Source: Triglochin maritima
Taxonomy: Eukaryota > Streptophyta > Magnoliopsida > Alismatales > Juncaginaceae
NCBI GenBank assembly: GCA_963682175.1
Contig: OY821779.1
Span: forward strand, 6,956,501-7,020,500
Reading direction: 5' to 3'
DNA: 64,000 nt
The position numbers were made by a program, and so were the translations under genes. Under the pieces are notes generated by a model, which was given only the letters and a program-made list of their open reading frames with translations, ran no database searches and was not told the origin of the DNA. This document shows positions 51,074 through 62,307 of this stretch, piece after piece. How positions within the stretch are numbered: position 1 is the stretch's first letter; every line of letters begins with the position of its first letter.

Positions 51074-54000
51074 ATGGAAATGACGTTAAATGTTCCTAAG
51101 GAGAAGATGATTTTCCCATCTTTCGAAGGAGCAAGAGCCTTTTACAACGACTATGTTGATGTTTGTGGTTTTGGTGTTAAGCTACGACATACTCATTACG
51201 ACGCTAGTGTGGTTACCCGGGCTACTCTTACTTGTTCCAAGGAGGGTAACGCACCAACAGACCAAGGTCAATGCATAATGAAGACATGTTTATCTAGTAG
51301 AGTTCAGTGCACGGCTCGCATCAGGGTTTCTGGAAACCCAGCAAGGGGATACCAGATTAACTTTGTCGATCTCAATCATAACCATGAAATGCTGCAGGAG
51401 CACCAGATGCGTTTTCTAAGACAGAAACGATTTGTACCTGAGGCCGCCATAGCACGAATAGCGTGCAATGATGCTTCTGGGATCTCTGCTGCTAAGACCA
51501 TGCAATCGTTTGTTGTTGAGGCTGGGGGGGCATGACAAACTTACTTTTAACGATAGAGACCTAAGGTTTGAAGACTTTTGTACGTTATTTTGTTTGTAGA
51601 AATTTGCGGCCTTAATATTTTTTGTGTGTGCAGGAATGTTATAACCGAAGTAAGGAATTTGAAAATGGGACCCAGCGATGCACAAGCTCTTCAGAACTAT
51701 TTCATTAAGATGCAGAAGATTGATGCAATGTTTTTCTATGTCGTGGATATGGATGACGTGGGAAGACTAAGGAACGTTTTCTGGGCCGACTGCCGTTCCA
51801 GGGCTGCCTATTCATACTTTGGGGATGCTATATGTTTCGATACTACGTACCTCACAAACAAATACGACATGCCCTTTGCACCATTTGTGGGAGTTAATCA
51901 CCATTTCGAGTCTGTGTTGCTCGGTTGCGATTTGCTGTCTTCCGAGACCACTGAAAACTACATATGGCTCTTTCAGACGTGGCTTTCGTGTATGGGAGGT
52001 ACGTATGTAGAGTTCGTACTCGCTTTGATTGGGTTGTCCTTTACGATTGTTGAGTTATTGGTTTTCTTTTTTAAGTGTTGTGTGTTCCTTTTTAAGTGTT
52101 GTGTGTTCCTTTTTTAGTTGTGCATGTTCATTTTCAACTTCTTTCTAAAACTTTTTGAGTGACTGTGTGTTCCTTTTTAACTTATGTATGTTCCTTCTTA
52201 ACTGAAGTTTGTTTACTTTTTAACTGATGTCTGTTCCTTTTTAGTGTTGTATGTTCCTTGTTAAGTGATGTTTGTCCCTTTTTAAGTGAAGTCTGTTCCT
52301 TTTTAAGTGACCTCGTTTCCTTTTTAAGTGAAATCTGTTCCTTCTTAAGTGGTCTGTTACTTTTTAACTGATGTCTGTTCCTTTTTATGTTATGTGTGAT
52401 CCTTTTTAAGTGTTGTCTGTCTCTTTTTAAGTGAAGTCTGTTCCTTTTTAAGTGAAGTCTGTTCCTTTTTAACTCTGGTATGTTCCTTTTTAAGTGTAGT
52501 CTGTTCCTTTTTAAGTGATTTCTGTTCCTTCTTAAGTGAAGTCTGTTCCTTTTTAGTATTGTCTGTTCCTTTTTAAGTGATGTTTGTCCCTTTTTAACTG
52601 ATTTCTGTTCCTTTTTTAATGTTGTATGTTCCTTTTTAAGTGATGTATGTTCCTTTTTAGGGGATGTTTGTTCCTTTTTAAGAGATGTCTGTTCCTTTTT
52701 AAGTGATTTCTGTTCCTTTTTAAGTGATTTCTGTTCCTTCTTAAGTGAAGTCTGTTCCTTTTTAATTGATGTCAGTTTCTTTTTAAGTGACCTCGTTTCC
52801 TTTATAGCGATTTTTCTTTTTCCTTGCAGATATCCCTCCACCAGCTATCATAACGGACCAATGTGGGGTCATTACTGCTGCTGTAAGGAATGTCTTCCCA
52901 AATGCCAGACACTGATTTTGCATTTGGCACATAATGAACAAAGCTCCCGTGAAGTTGCCGACGAAGTATCGACAGCACATGTTATTTGATCTAAATTTGA
53001 TTGTCTATGACTCAAAGAACCCAGTTGAATTTGAGCGGAATTGGCACGGTTTCCTGGTTGATTTTGACCTTCAAGAACATAGTTGGCTCCAAACAATTTA
53101 CGGTATCCGTGAGTCTTGGGTACCTGCTTACTTGTGTGATTGTTTTTTCGTTGGAATGACTTCTACCCAAAGAAGCGAAAGTATGAACTCCTTCTTCGAC
53201 AAGTACTTATCTTCTAGAACCACCCTTAAGCAGTTCGTTCAACAATACGAACTTGCTCTACGTCACAAGTACGAGAAGGAAGCTCAATCGGATTTCGATT
53301 GCCTGCATAAGAAACCCCAAATGGTTTCAATATATCCCTTCGAGAGTCAAATGAGCGAGTTGTATACCGTAGGGGTTTTCAAGAAAGTACAGTTACAAAT
53401 TGGTAAGATGATGAACTGCGACCTAACTGAGGAGTTGCAATCAGCCGACGTGTTTCATTACAAGGTGACTGAACGTGTACGGGTTGGTGAGCAACTATTA
53501 TCGAAACGTTTCCTTGTAGAGAGGACAGGTCTGAACTTGACATGCGATTGTAAACTGTTTAAGCGTGTTGGTATTCTTTGTTGTCACCTCCTCGTCGTAT
53601 TTGCACGGCTAGATCCTAATGCATTACTCCCGCCGTCTTACATCACAGATCGATGGCGGAAGGATATTCGTAGGAGCTATGAAGAAAAGATGTACCAAGC
53701 CGATGGCGTATTGGAGAAGGATGCGCTGAGTCGTCACGCCGACATAATGGGTCGCGCTCTTTGGATTGCACAGGAAGCATTCATTTCTCATGAAAGGTAT
53801 CTTAAGGGCGTGAAGTGTATGGAGTGGCTCAGGTCTCGTATTAACATTCCCCATGCCCCTCCCATAGTTGATGAAGTTGTGGCCGGCGGTACCTCTTTGC
53901 GCAATCCAGACAAAGTAACCCGTCCAGGAAGACCGCCTACTAGACGTCGGGTTTCCTTAGCCGAGAGAATTCTTCAAAGAAGCCAAAAAAAGGGCCTCAC

Positions 54001-54124
54001 AGCAGAAAAGAACAAGTATCGAAGGAAGGGCAAATCACCTATGCATCAGGTCGCACCTAGACCAGGGGATCCAGATTTTGACGATTGGGACATGAAGTTG
54101 TATTACGACCAAATTGCTCCTTAA
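51074..54124 (+). pseudogene. FAR1/MULE transposase, two inactivating changes
   Basis: Three exons, 51074-51565, 51634-51998 and 52830-54124. Start chosen at the ATG of MEMTLNVPKEKM; the frame is open further upstream but without family features. In order: a FAR1-type zinc-binding domain (FEGARAFYNDYVDVCGFGVK, Cys at TCSKEG and RVQCTAR, HNHEM), a MULE transposase core (AICFDTTYLTNKYDMPFAPF, then PPPAIITDQCGV with the second acidic residue, FCIWHIMNK), and a SWIM zinc finger (CDCKLFKRVGILCCHLL). Breaks: a G7 run near 51526-51533 shifts frame (EAGG-HDKLTFNDRDLR needs one G fewer), and TGA at 52913-52915 stands where the family has Arg (PNARH-R-FC), as from CGA by C-to-T change. The second intron is almost entirely array 1. 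Confidence 0.87.
52069..52812 (+). repeat. 21-bp minisatellite array 1, in transposase intron 2
   Basis: Repeats of about 21 bp with core TTCCTTTTTAAG followed by variable TGAAGTCTG-like bases, roughly 35 units, fill most of the 831-bp intron 51999-52829. In transcript sense each unit reads as a pyrimidine run followed by AAG. Some units carry single changes or lack one or two bases. Confidence 0.93.
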
Positions 54125-54175
54125 TTATGCACCAAGCTTGGTCTTTGAATTTTGTATTTTTTTGTAAGACAACAG

Positions 54176-55603
54176 TTATTCTTAAGTGTAAAGTTCCCTT
54201 TTAATTGTGAGTGTAAAGTTCCCTTTTAAGTTTACGGTTCTCCTTTTTAACTCTGACTTGTATCTTTTTAAGTGATATATGTTCCTTTTTATGAATTGCT
54301 TGTACCTTTATAAGTTAGCGGTTCTCCTTTTTAACTGTGAGTTATAGTCTGTTCATTTTTAAGTGCGTTTACCTTTTTAAGTGTGAAGTATTCCTTTCTT
54401 GTTTTTTTGGTTCCTTTTTAAGTGTTGTCTGTTCCTTTTTAAGTGAAGTCTGTTGATTTTTTGTGTTGTCTGTTCCTACTTAAGTGTTGTTTGTTCCTTT
54501 TTAAGTGAAGTCTGTCCTTTTTAAGTGATATCTGTTCCTTCTTAAGTGAAGTCTGTCCTTTTTTAACTGATGTCTGTTCCTTTTTAAGTGATGTCCGTCC
54601 CTTTTTAAGTATAATCTGTTCCTTTTTAATGGTAGTTTGTTCCTGTTTAAGTGATGTGTGTTCCTTGATAGTGATTTCTCTTTCTAAGTGAAGTCTGTTC
54701 CTTTTTAAGTGACATCGTTTCCTTTTTAAGTGAAGTTTGTTCCTTCTTAAGTGAAGTCTGTTACTTTTTAACTGATGTTTGTTCCTTTTTATGTTATGTG
54801 TGTTCCTTTTTAAGTGTTGTCTGTCTCTTTTTAAGTGAAGTCTGTTCCTTTTTAAGTGAAGTCTGTTCCTTTTTAACTCTGGTCTGTTCCTTTTTAAGTG
54901 AAGTAAGTCCCTTGTTAAGTGATCTTTGTTCCTTTTTAAGAGAAGTCTGTCACTTTTTAAGTGAAGTCTGTTCCTTTTTAAGTGAAGTTTGTCCCTTGTT
55001 AAGTGATCGTTGTCTCTTTTTAAGTGAAGTATGTTCCTTTTTAAGTGAAGTATGTTCCTTTTTAAGCGATGACTGTCCCTTTTTACGTGAAATTTGTTCC
55101 TTTTTAAGTGATTTCTGTTCCTTTTTATGTGAAGTCGGTTCCTTTTTAAGTGATCTCGTTTCCTTTTTAAGTTAAGTTTGTTCCTTTTTAACTGATGTTT
55201 GTTCCTTTTTATGTTATGTCTGTTCCTTTTTATGTTATGTTTGTTCCTTTTTAACTGATGCGTGTTCCTTTTTATGTTATGTCTGTTTCTTTTTAAGTGA
55301 TTTATGTTCCTTTTTATGTTATGTTTGTTCCTTTTTATGTGATGTTTGTCTCTTTTTAAGTGAAGTTTGTTCCTTTTTAAGTGAAGTATGTTCCTTCTTA
55401 AGTAAAGTTTGTTCCTTTTTAAGCGATGACTGGCCCTTTTTAATTGAAATTTGTTCATTTTTAAGTGATTTCTATTCCTTTTTATGTGAAGTCGGTTCCT
55501 TTTTAAGTGACCTCGTTTACTTTTTAAGTTAAGTCTGTTCCTTTTTAACTGATGTTTGTTCCTTTTTATGTTATGTCTGTTCCTTTTTATGTTATGTCTA
55601 CCT
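54176..55603 (+). repeat. 21-bp minisatellite array 2, between convergent genes
   Basis: The same unit as array 1, some 65 copies, starting about 50 bp after the transposase stop and ending about 95 bp before the Ulp1 stop. Its orientation is sense to the transposase and antisense to the Ulp1 gene. The complementary strand stays open for 339 codons (54439-55458) as a heptad-like LKRNRLH repeat. Confidence 0.93.
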
Positions 55604-58004
55604 TAAATGTTGGAGCTATTACTTTGGAGTATGGAAAAGTTTTAATTACAACAACTATAAAATGTATTTGTTCCTGTTTTAATTTACAATTATGCACTAC
55701 TTGAATTCGACATAGCAGCGAGAGTCCCTCAATAAAGTAATGGTCATTTCACCCCTGATGGAGTGAAGTGTCTTGGGGTTTTTCGTTTCCGTTGGGTTGA
55801 CCTTTCGCATGAGACATTTGATCCAGTAGTATAGAAAAACACCGCAGTCGTTGCTTCCTGGCATTTGTCTTTGGCACGTTTCCCTCAGGTATCTCAATGG
55901 CCAGTTCACCTTAAGACGGTTTCTCCAGAATTCACCCACATCTTTGGCCGAACATTCATGTACCCCTACCACATTGTCAGGATCCTCATCTGGGACCAGC
56001 TCCCTACTGCAACTGTTGTAATGCAGGATCTCCTTGTCTAAGCCATTAACAACTACAAGGGTCCAGTGTTCTGACACCAGCAATGGTTGTGCAATGACGA
56101 GGCTTCCCGTTTCTTGGCCTTGTAATTTGGGCGCCAGCCACTCTTCAATCATGGTATTCCCTTGATCGATCATAATTCTTTCCGAATAGAAGCTTGGAAT
56201 ACAAATTACCTCTTGGGGGTAGTTTTCTGTTATTTGGCGCTCTTCAAGTACACAAAGCATACTATCTATTGCCTCGTTGGTCAAATCCATCCCCTTCGTC
56301 ATTAGCTCCTTCAGGTCGGAACGTGTGAAGAAACAGGAATCACCTCTCCAGATCACCTCCCGTTGGTTATGTGTAGGTGTGGTCACCTTCAGTACAATGT
56401 TCAGCTCATCAGGGCTCAATGTGGTCAATGCATCCATGTCAAGGTCTGACCTATTCTCTCTCCCGTGATGAGCCAACTTGAAATCGTCATTCCTATCCCG
56501 CTTTCTTTTTTTGTTTATGCTCCTCTGGAGCCTTCTTTCTCCCCTTTTCCGCTCCTCTTCTTTTTTCTTCCTTTCTTTCACCTCATCTTCTTGTTTTTTG
56601 GCCGTTGAGCGTGATCCTTTGGCCCCCCAGTCCGCCCTGAGGGGTTTTTCCTTTCCCTCATCCTCCTTTTTCTCCTTCTGCTTATCCCCCTCTCTTCTCT
56701 CCTGTGTTCATTTCTCATCTTTCTCCCTCTCCTTCTCTTTCTCATTTCCCTCCTCTACCCTCTTTCTTTCTACCTCTTCCCTCAACCTCTTCTTTGAAGC
56801 TTCGGCCTCCCTCCTTTTATCATCGGCTTTCCTCTTCTCTCTTCTCTCATTGTCTCTCTTCTCGTCTTCTTTCCTCTCTCTTTCCTCTTCCTCCCTCCTC
56901 TTTTCCTCTTCTATTCTCTTCTGCTCTCTCTCCCTCTTTTTCTCCTGCTCTTTCCTCTTCTCTTCTCTTTCCCTCTCCTCTCTCCTTTTCTCCTCCTCCT
57001 CTTTCCTCTTCTCTTCTCTTTCCCTCTCCTCTCTCCTTTTCTCCTCCTCTTTCCCTTCTCCTCTTCTATTCTCTTCTGCTCTCTCTCCCTCTTTTTCTCC
57101 TCCTCTTTCCTCTTCTCTTCTCTTTCCCTCTCCTCTCTCCTTTTCTCCTCCTCCTCTTTCCTCTTCTCTTCTCTTTCCCTCTCCTCTTTCCTTTTCTCCT
57201 CCTCCTGTTTCCTCTTCTCTTCTCTTTCCCTCTCCTCTCTCCTTTTCTCCTCCTCTTTCCTCTTCTCTTCTCTTTCCCTATCCTCTCTCTTTTTCTCCTC
57301 CTCCTCTTTCCTCTTCTCTTCTCTTTCCCTCTCCTCTATCCTTTTCTCCTCCTCTTTCCTCTTCTCTTCTCTTTCCCTCTCCTCTCTCATTTTCTCCTCT
57401 CTCCTGCTCTCTTCTTTTTCTCTTTCTCTTTCTCTTTCCCTCTCAATCTCATTCTCTATTTCCCTCCTATTCTCCTCCTCTCTTTCCTGCTCTTCATCCC
57501 TCCTTTCATCCTCTCTTCCTTCCTGTCCACCTTCTATACAATATCCTCGAAGAGATGCAATCTCTTCCCTTAGGGTCTCATTTTCCTCCCTAGACTTCCT
57601 AAGTTCCTCATTCAGCCTCTTAACCTCTTCATTTGCCTCATTCAGTGCAACTTCTGCTTGAAGTCATTTTGTCTTCAACATTGCAAACTCCAATTCTTCC
57701 CGTAGTGGGTCCCGAGGGATGTTGCCGTCCCTCAATTGTAGCCTAGGTTCGCTGCTTGTTGACTGGCAATCACTATTGGTTCGCTGAGTTTTTTCAGCCT
57801 GACCAATGATTTCCCTCTCTTTCTGAGTCAGGGTCGTCGACTGAGTCTGATTCAGGATAAGTCGTTTTCCTCCCATTTCCTCCCATTTCTTCAGGATAAG
57901 TCGTTTTCCAAACATGCTCGACCAACGATTCCACCTAGGATGACCTCCCATTTTAGGCTCTGTCAGGTTGAACTTCTCGCACAACCATACCTAATAAAGA
58001 ATAA

Positions 58005-58612
58005 GCGAAACTTAAAAAGGAACTAGCGAAACTTAAAAAGGAACAACTTGAACTTAAAAAGGAACAACTTTAACATAAAAAGGAACAAACGAAACTTAAA
58101 AAGGAACAAGCGAAACTTAAAAAGGAACAACTTGAACTTAAAAAGGAACAACTTGAACATAAAAAGGAACAAACGAAACTTAAAAAGGAACAAGCGAAAC
58201 TTAAAAAGGAACAACTTGGACTTAAAAAGGAACAACTTCAACATAAAAATGAACAAACGAAACTTAAAAAGGAACAAGCGAAACTTAAAAAGGAACAACT
58301 TGAACTTAAAAAGGAACAAACGAAACTTAAAAAAGACAAACGAATCTTAAAAAGGATCAACTGTAACAGAAAGGAAATTCTTGAAAATAAAAAGAAACAA
58401 ACGAAACATAAAAAGAAACAAGCGAAACTTAAAAAGGAACAACTTGAACTTAAAAAGGAACAACTTGAAATTAAAAAAGAACAACTTCAGCTTAAAAAGG
58501 AACAAACGAAACTTAAAAAGGAACAAGCGAAACTTAAAAAGGAACAACTTCAGCTTAAAAAGGAACAAGCGAAACTTAAAAAGGAACAAACGAAACTTAA
58601 AAAGGAACAACT
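58005..58612 (-). repeat. 21-bp minisatellite array 3, in the Ulp1-gene intron
   Basis: About 28 units. On the transcribed (minus) strand the unit is TTGTTCCTTTTTAAGTTTCG with a TTCAAG variant, so the core is that of arrays 1 and 2 while the flanking bases differ. The intron begins GTAATCCAG and ends TTCTTTATTAG, with array between. Confidence 0.93.
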
Positions 58613-59252
58613 GGATTACCTGTAGTACAACAACACACCCCTCGACGTATCCCCTTCTTAAAATAGAAGAACTGGTAGATCTCCTATCGCGTAGATCCCG
58701 GTTTGCCTTCTTCAGGCCCGTCACAAGTGTCTGGTGAACAGCCTCGGCCCACGCGTACTTGTGTAGCCTAGTGAAGTCGACCAAGTGGTCGAGGAACCAA
58801 ATTTTGGTTCGATGGGTGCCATCGCAGAACAAAAAATGGTTGAAGATGTAACAAATGAGTAGCCGGACGTACTCCTCCTCATCAACCAAATATCTCGTAG
58901 CCATCATCTGGGCAGATAGTTGGGTGTTGTTCAGAATCTCCCCCTGTCGGGTTGCGACTTTCTTCGGATGCATTCTGACAGCCTTCCCATGTAATCTGAG
59001 CCCTAAAATTAGGGCAACGTCTTCGGCGGTGAAGTGTACTACCCAGAGCCGATCCTCAACCACACCTCCTCGGGGTCATAGTGTTCCACGAACCAGTCGA
59101 TAATGTCATTATCGACAGGAACGTTGGAGAGGTTGATGAAGTGACCGAAAGGGGTAGCCCGGAAGGCATCTTTCTCTGTGTCCCTCAACTTCCCAAAGAC
59201 CTTCTCTATTGGGGTCCACGAACATTTGGAGGGCTGGAAGTAATGCGTAGAA

Positions 59253-60751
59253 TGTAGGATCGTGTGGGTTATGGGTCCACTAATCACTATTAATCTAATC
59301 CCTAACTAATCAAACACTAAACGCAGCGGAAACAAATTTAAAAACTAGTAGGGAAATAACATGCAAACCACAAAGAGACTCGGCGTTTTTATAGAGGTTC
59401 GGCACCCCACCTGGGTCCTAGTCCTCTCTTGTAAGCTCCGCTCGACTCCGCGAGCTCCGCCTACGTCTTCACTAACCACTCCCCGTTCCGGGCCGGGAGA
59501 GAACGCCTTTACACCACAAGCAACGCGAACAACCCTCGCTTGCTTGAATTCTTCCTCTCACAATCCGAGAGGGACACTTCGGGCTTTCACCGAAGTCCTT
59601 GCTTCTTTTGACAACACTTGTAACTGAGTGGGATTCACTCTCTAATTGAGCACACTTTGAGTAGGATGAGTAATTGATCAAGTGTGAAGTTTAGGCTTAT
59701 AGAGTGTAGAAATGGGAGCTTTGAGGATTGAGGTTTCTCTCTAATGAGTTGGGACAATTGGAGTTGGAGAGTTATGTTAACAACAAGTCTTGATCCTCTA
59801 TTTATAAGCTCCTAAGGTATTCCAGCCGTTGGGGATAGATTTGATTGGGTTTTGTGCAAGATACACAAAGCAGAAAATCGGGCTGCAAATCTGTCCAGAA
59901 CCGGTCGACCGAAACTAGTAAACCGGTCGACCGTTAACTTGATTTCAAAGAGAACGGTCGAACAAAAGAATATTCGGTCGGACAAACGAGCTAGAACTTA
60001 ACTCTACTTAAGTGAATCGGTCGAACCAAAGTATGGGGCGGTCGACCGAGAAGGGGATTCGGTTGAGACAAAGGTCAATCGGTCGAACGAGAAATGTGTC
60101 GACCGATAGCAGGGAATTTGGTTTCTGAAAATATGTTCAACCGGTCGACCGAAACAAGGTCTTCGTTCGACCGGTTACCAAATGTATTTTGGGGTTAAGT
60201 TTTGTTTTATACGAATACGACCGTTATAGGAATACGACAAGAAAAACGGTCATATTAAAATCCGGGATCGGTCGACCGAAAAGGTAGAAACGGTCGACCG
60301 GTAGAGTTCGGTAAAATCACTGTGGAGAGTCTGTTATAAACCGGTCGAACGGAGAACTGGTTCGGTCGACCGGTTTCACACAGGAATTCTGGATTTAGGT
60401 TTTAAGTGATTTCCGACTAAGGTTTGGGTGATCTAATGGAGTCCAAATGATATGAGATTTTGTGTGTGACTCCTACAGAGAACCTAGTGTGTAAGTGATT
60501 GGTTTTTAACTCTTGTATGCTCAATTTACACAAGTTCCTAAGACTCAAAATAAATCAAGATTACATGTCTTCGATTTAGCTTTAATTACATGTCTTGACT
60601 TCATTTCCTTCTTTCTTGAGTCTTGATCACTTGTAGAGGTTAGCACAATACAATATATATGCAATGCAATATGTGTGCTACTCTACATCATCATAATTAA
60701 GATTAGGTTAATTAAATCATCAAAACATAGATTAAGGCCAAAAAGCCAACG
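59253..60751 (-). mobile_element. solo LTR of the copia-type family, 1499 bp
   Basis: It is the same family as the LTRs at 28820 and 32642, with several per cent of differences by eye. The duplication is TAGAA on both sides if the last base changed from A to G (CCAACG); alternatively it is 6 bp. It lies 7 bases inside exon 2 of the PMD-Ulp1 gene. Seven CGGTCGACCG palindromes and the TATAAATAG box are retained. Confidence 0.9.
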
Positions 60752-61209
60752 TAGAAGCCTAGGAAGACATCAACCGTATGAGAACATTCCTTTTTAGAGT
60801 ATCGCAATTCAATGTTACGGTAAAAACGACAAACCTGGTGCACCACAACCCCCGAAATAGAAGCTTGAAGTGTAGAATCCATTTGGTCGACGGATATCTA
60901 GGGTTACGGTGAAGAACTGGGGTGATGAATCGGAGAAAAGTTGAGAAAGGGAATGTGAGAAAGATCGTAAACGTTTTTGGTTTTCTTTCGCAAGTCGGGA
61001 TGTGAACAGGCGCGTCTGATGTCCCTTCCCGGTCTTATTGATACGTCAGAGAGGGAACCGTCTCACGAAAATCGCAGCTGTTTTTCCATTTTTCGAAAAA
61101 ACGCGCACTTTAATTTTCGCTGATTGGGCAGCTGACTGGGCTGCTGATTAGATGCCACGTAAGCCGCGTCCTGGACGCGCGCGGCCGTGTATAAGAACCC
61201 TTTTATCTA

Positions 61210-62307
61210 CTATTCTACTCTGCCTCTAGTACTGTACCGTCTTACCCCAATTTAAATTTTGACATCTCAAACTAAAAAGTTTGCTAAATTTTCATGTGAT
61301 TCAGTAAACAAAATATACATTTTGTCATTGCTAGATCAATCTATATGGTTCGATGGAGGGGTGAGTCAATAATGGGTGACGTGGAATTTCATCTATGATC
61401 TTGATTATCTAAAGACAATGGATCTATCAACTTAATTTGTTCGTAAAGAGACAGTGAGATTATTAGAATTTTAATGGAGATTTTGCTTTATATTATGCAG
61501 TGATTCTTGCAATGATATATAATGAAGGACCAACTAAGCATAAATAAGTGATTCTTGTTAATAAATTAAATGAGAATGAAAAATTCGAACGACACATTTT
61601 CCTTTGTTACTCAAGCTATACATGCATGTCAAAAATTACAAAGCTTGAGATATATTCTGGGTAAGATCCAGAGAAGAAAGAATAGATGCATTAAGGGTGT
61701 GTTTGTATTTAGATTCTTAGTAATCAATTCATGTTGGAATCCAGACACTAAGAATCAACTTCCTGGAGAATCACTTTTGGCAAGAGCTTAGATATTCCTT
61801 GCCATCCAAATTACCAAAATAACATTTCTTCATCGTTGAATTCCTCCTTCCCACGTTCAATCCTTCTTCCCATTGGTGTATGTGGGGGTTTAGGGTGAAG
61901 ACAGAGAGCGACGAGGGTGAGAAAGGTCCGAAAGAAGTTGATGATGGAGGCTGGGAGTCCAAGATCCAAATGAACTACGACAACGTCGAAGTTTTGGTAA
62001 GAGAACTTGTTGGCATGGTATTGGATTTATGATCTCAGAAAGAACATGAGTTGGGGATGGAAGGACGAAAACTACCGTACAAAATGGGACGAAAATTATG
62101 TAAATAACAAAATTATGGAAGGACAACACAATCTCTTAGGTCTAGAATCTTAGCTATAGTGCTCCAGAATCGATTTTTTTCTTCTTCTGATCATGGGGGG
62201 AGAGTTGTGAGAACTAAAAGCCTAAAAGCATATTATTTTCTAGAATCGATTTAGAAGGGAAAAAACTATTTGGTAACCTCTGACATATTCTTACAAAAAA
62301 TAATTAA
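61210..62307. other. intergenic with a possible MITE
   Basis: AT-rich. From about 61.69 kb the sequence GGGTGTGTTTGTATTTAGATTC and, near 62.14 and 62.24 kb, TCTAGAATC motifs suggest a Harbinger-like MITE whose exact ends I could not fix. No gene is seen. Confidence 0.4.

Larger units (their letters stand above)
55697..60882 (-). pseudogene. plant-mobile-domain / Ulp1-like (C48) protease gene of the MULE, disrupted
   Basis: Exons on the minus strand: 60835-60882 (MDSTLQASISGVVVHQ), 58620-59252 plus 60751-60757 interrupted by a solo LTR, and 55697-57990. The N-terminal half resembles plant mobile domain or DUF1985 proteins (HYFQPSKCSWTPIEKVFG, FTAEDVALILGLRLHGK, IWFLDHLVDFTRLHKYAWAE, then VWLCEKFNLTEP). 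A long Glu/Arg/Lys repeat (REREEKRKEEEEKRREERER) follows. The C-terminus is an Ulp1-type cysteine protease with His in SEHWTLVVVN, a NYNS-like HYNS and Cys in GSNDCGVFLY. Breaks: LTR in exon 2, a frameshift near 59.04-59.06 kb, TGA at 57664-57666, frame loss near 57.05 kb, TGA at 56708-56710. The intron 57991-58619 is almost wholly array 3. Confidence 0.82.
50793..61200. mobile_element. 10.4-kb Mutator-like element with FAR1-type transposase, PMD-Ulp1 gene and minisatellite introns
   Basis: The flanks TTTCATCTA (50784-50792) and TTTTATCTA (61201-61209) match at 8 of 9 bases, the duplication size of Mutator-like elements. The ends start GGG and share GCCGC and GGACGC blocks in inverted order, but the inverted repeat is poor, as in so-called non-TIR MULEs. 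Inside are a FAR1-type transposase pseudogene (+), a convergent plant-mobile-domain/Ulp1 pseudogene (-) and three 21-bp arrays. Ulp1-bearing MULEs (Kaonashi type) are known in Arabidopsis and melon, so that gene content is expected; the arrays are the odd part. A solo LTR is nested in the right part. Confidence 0.8.

Noticed and set aside
54439..55458. 339-codon minus-strand frame as a real protein gene
   Set aside because: It is the 21-bp minisatellite read in an open phase, with no start context, domain or splice support. Kept as a repeat.
56478..57593. Long plus-strand open frame rich in Ser, Phe and Leu
   Set aside because: It is the shadow of the Glu/Arg/Lys repeat of the minus-strand PMD-Ulp1 gene: a purine-rich tract stays open on the other strand by composition.
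52069..58612. The 21-bp arrays as CRISPR-like repeats
   Set aside because: Units are directly adjacent with no unique spacers, and the context is a plant transposon.
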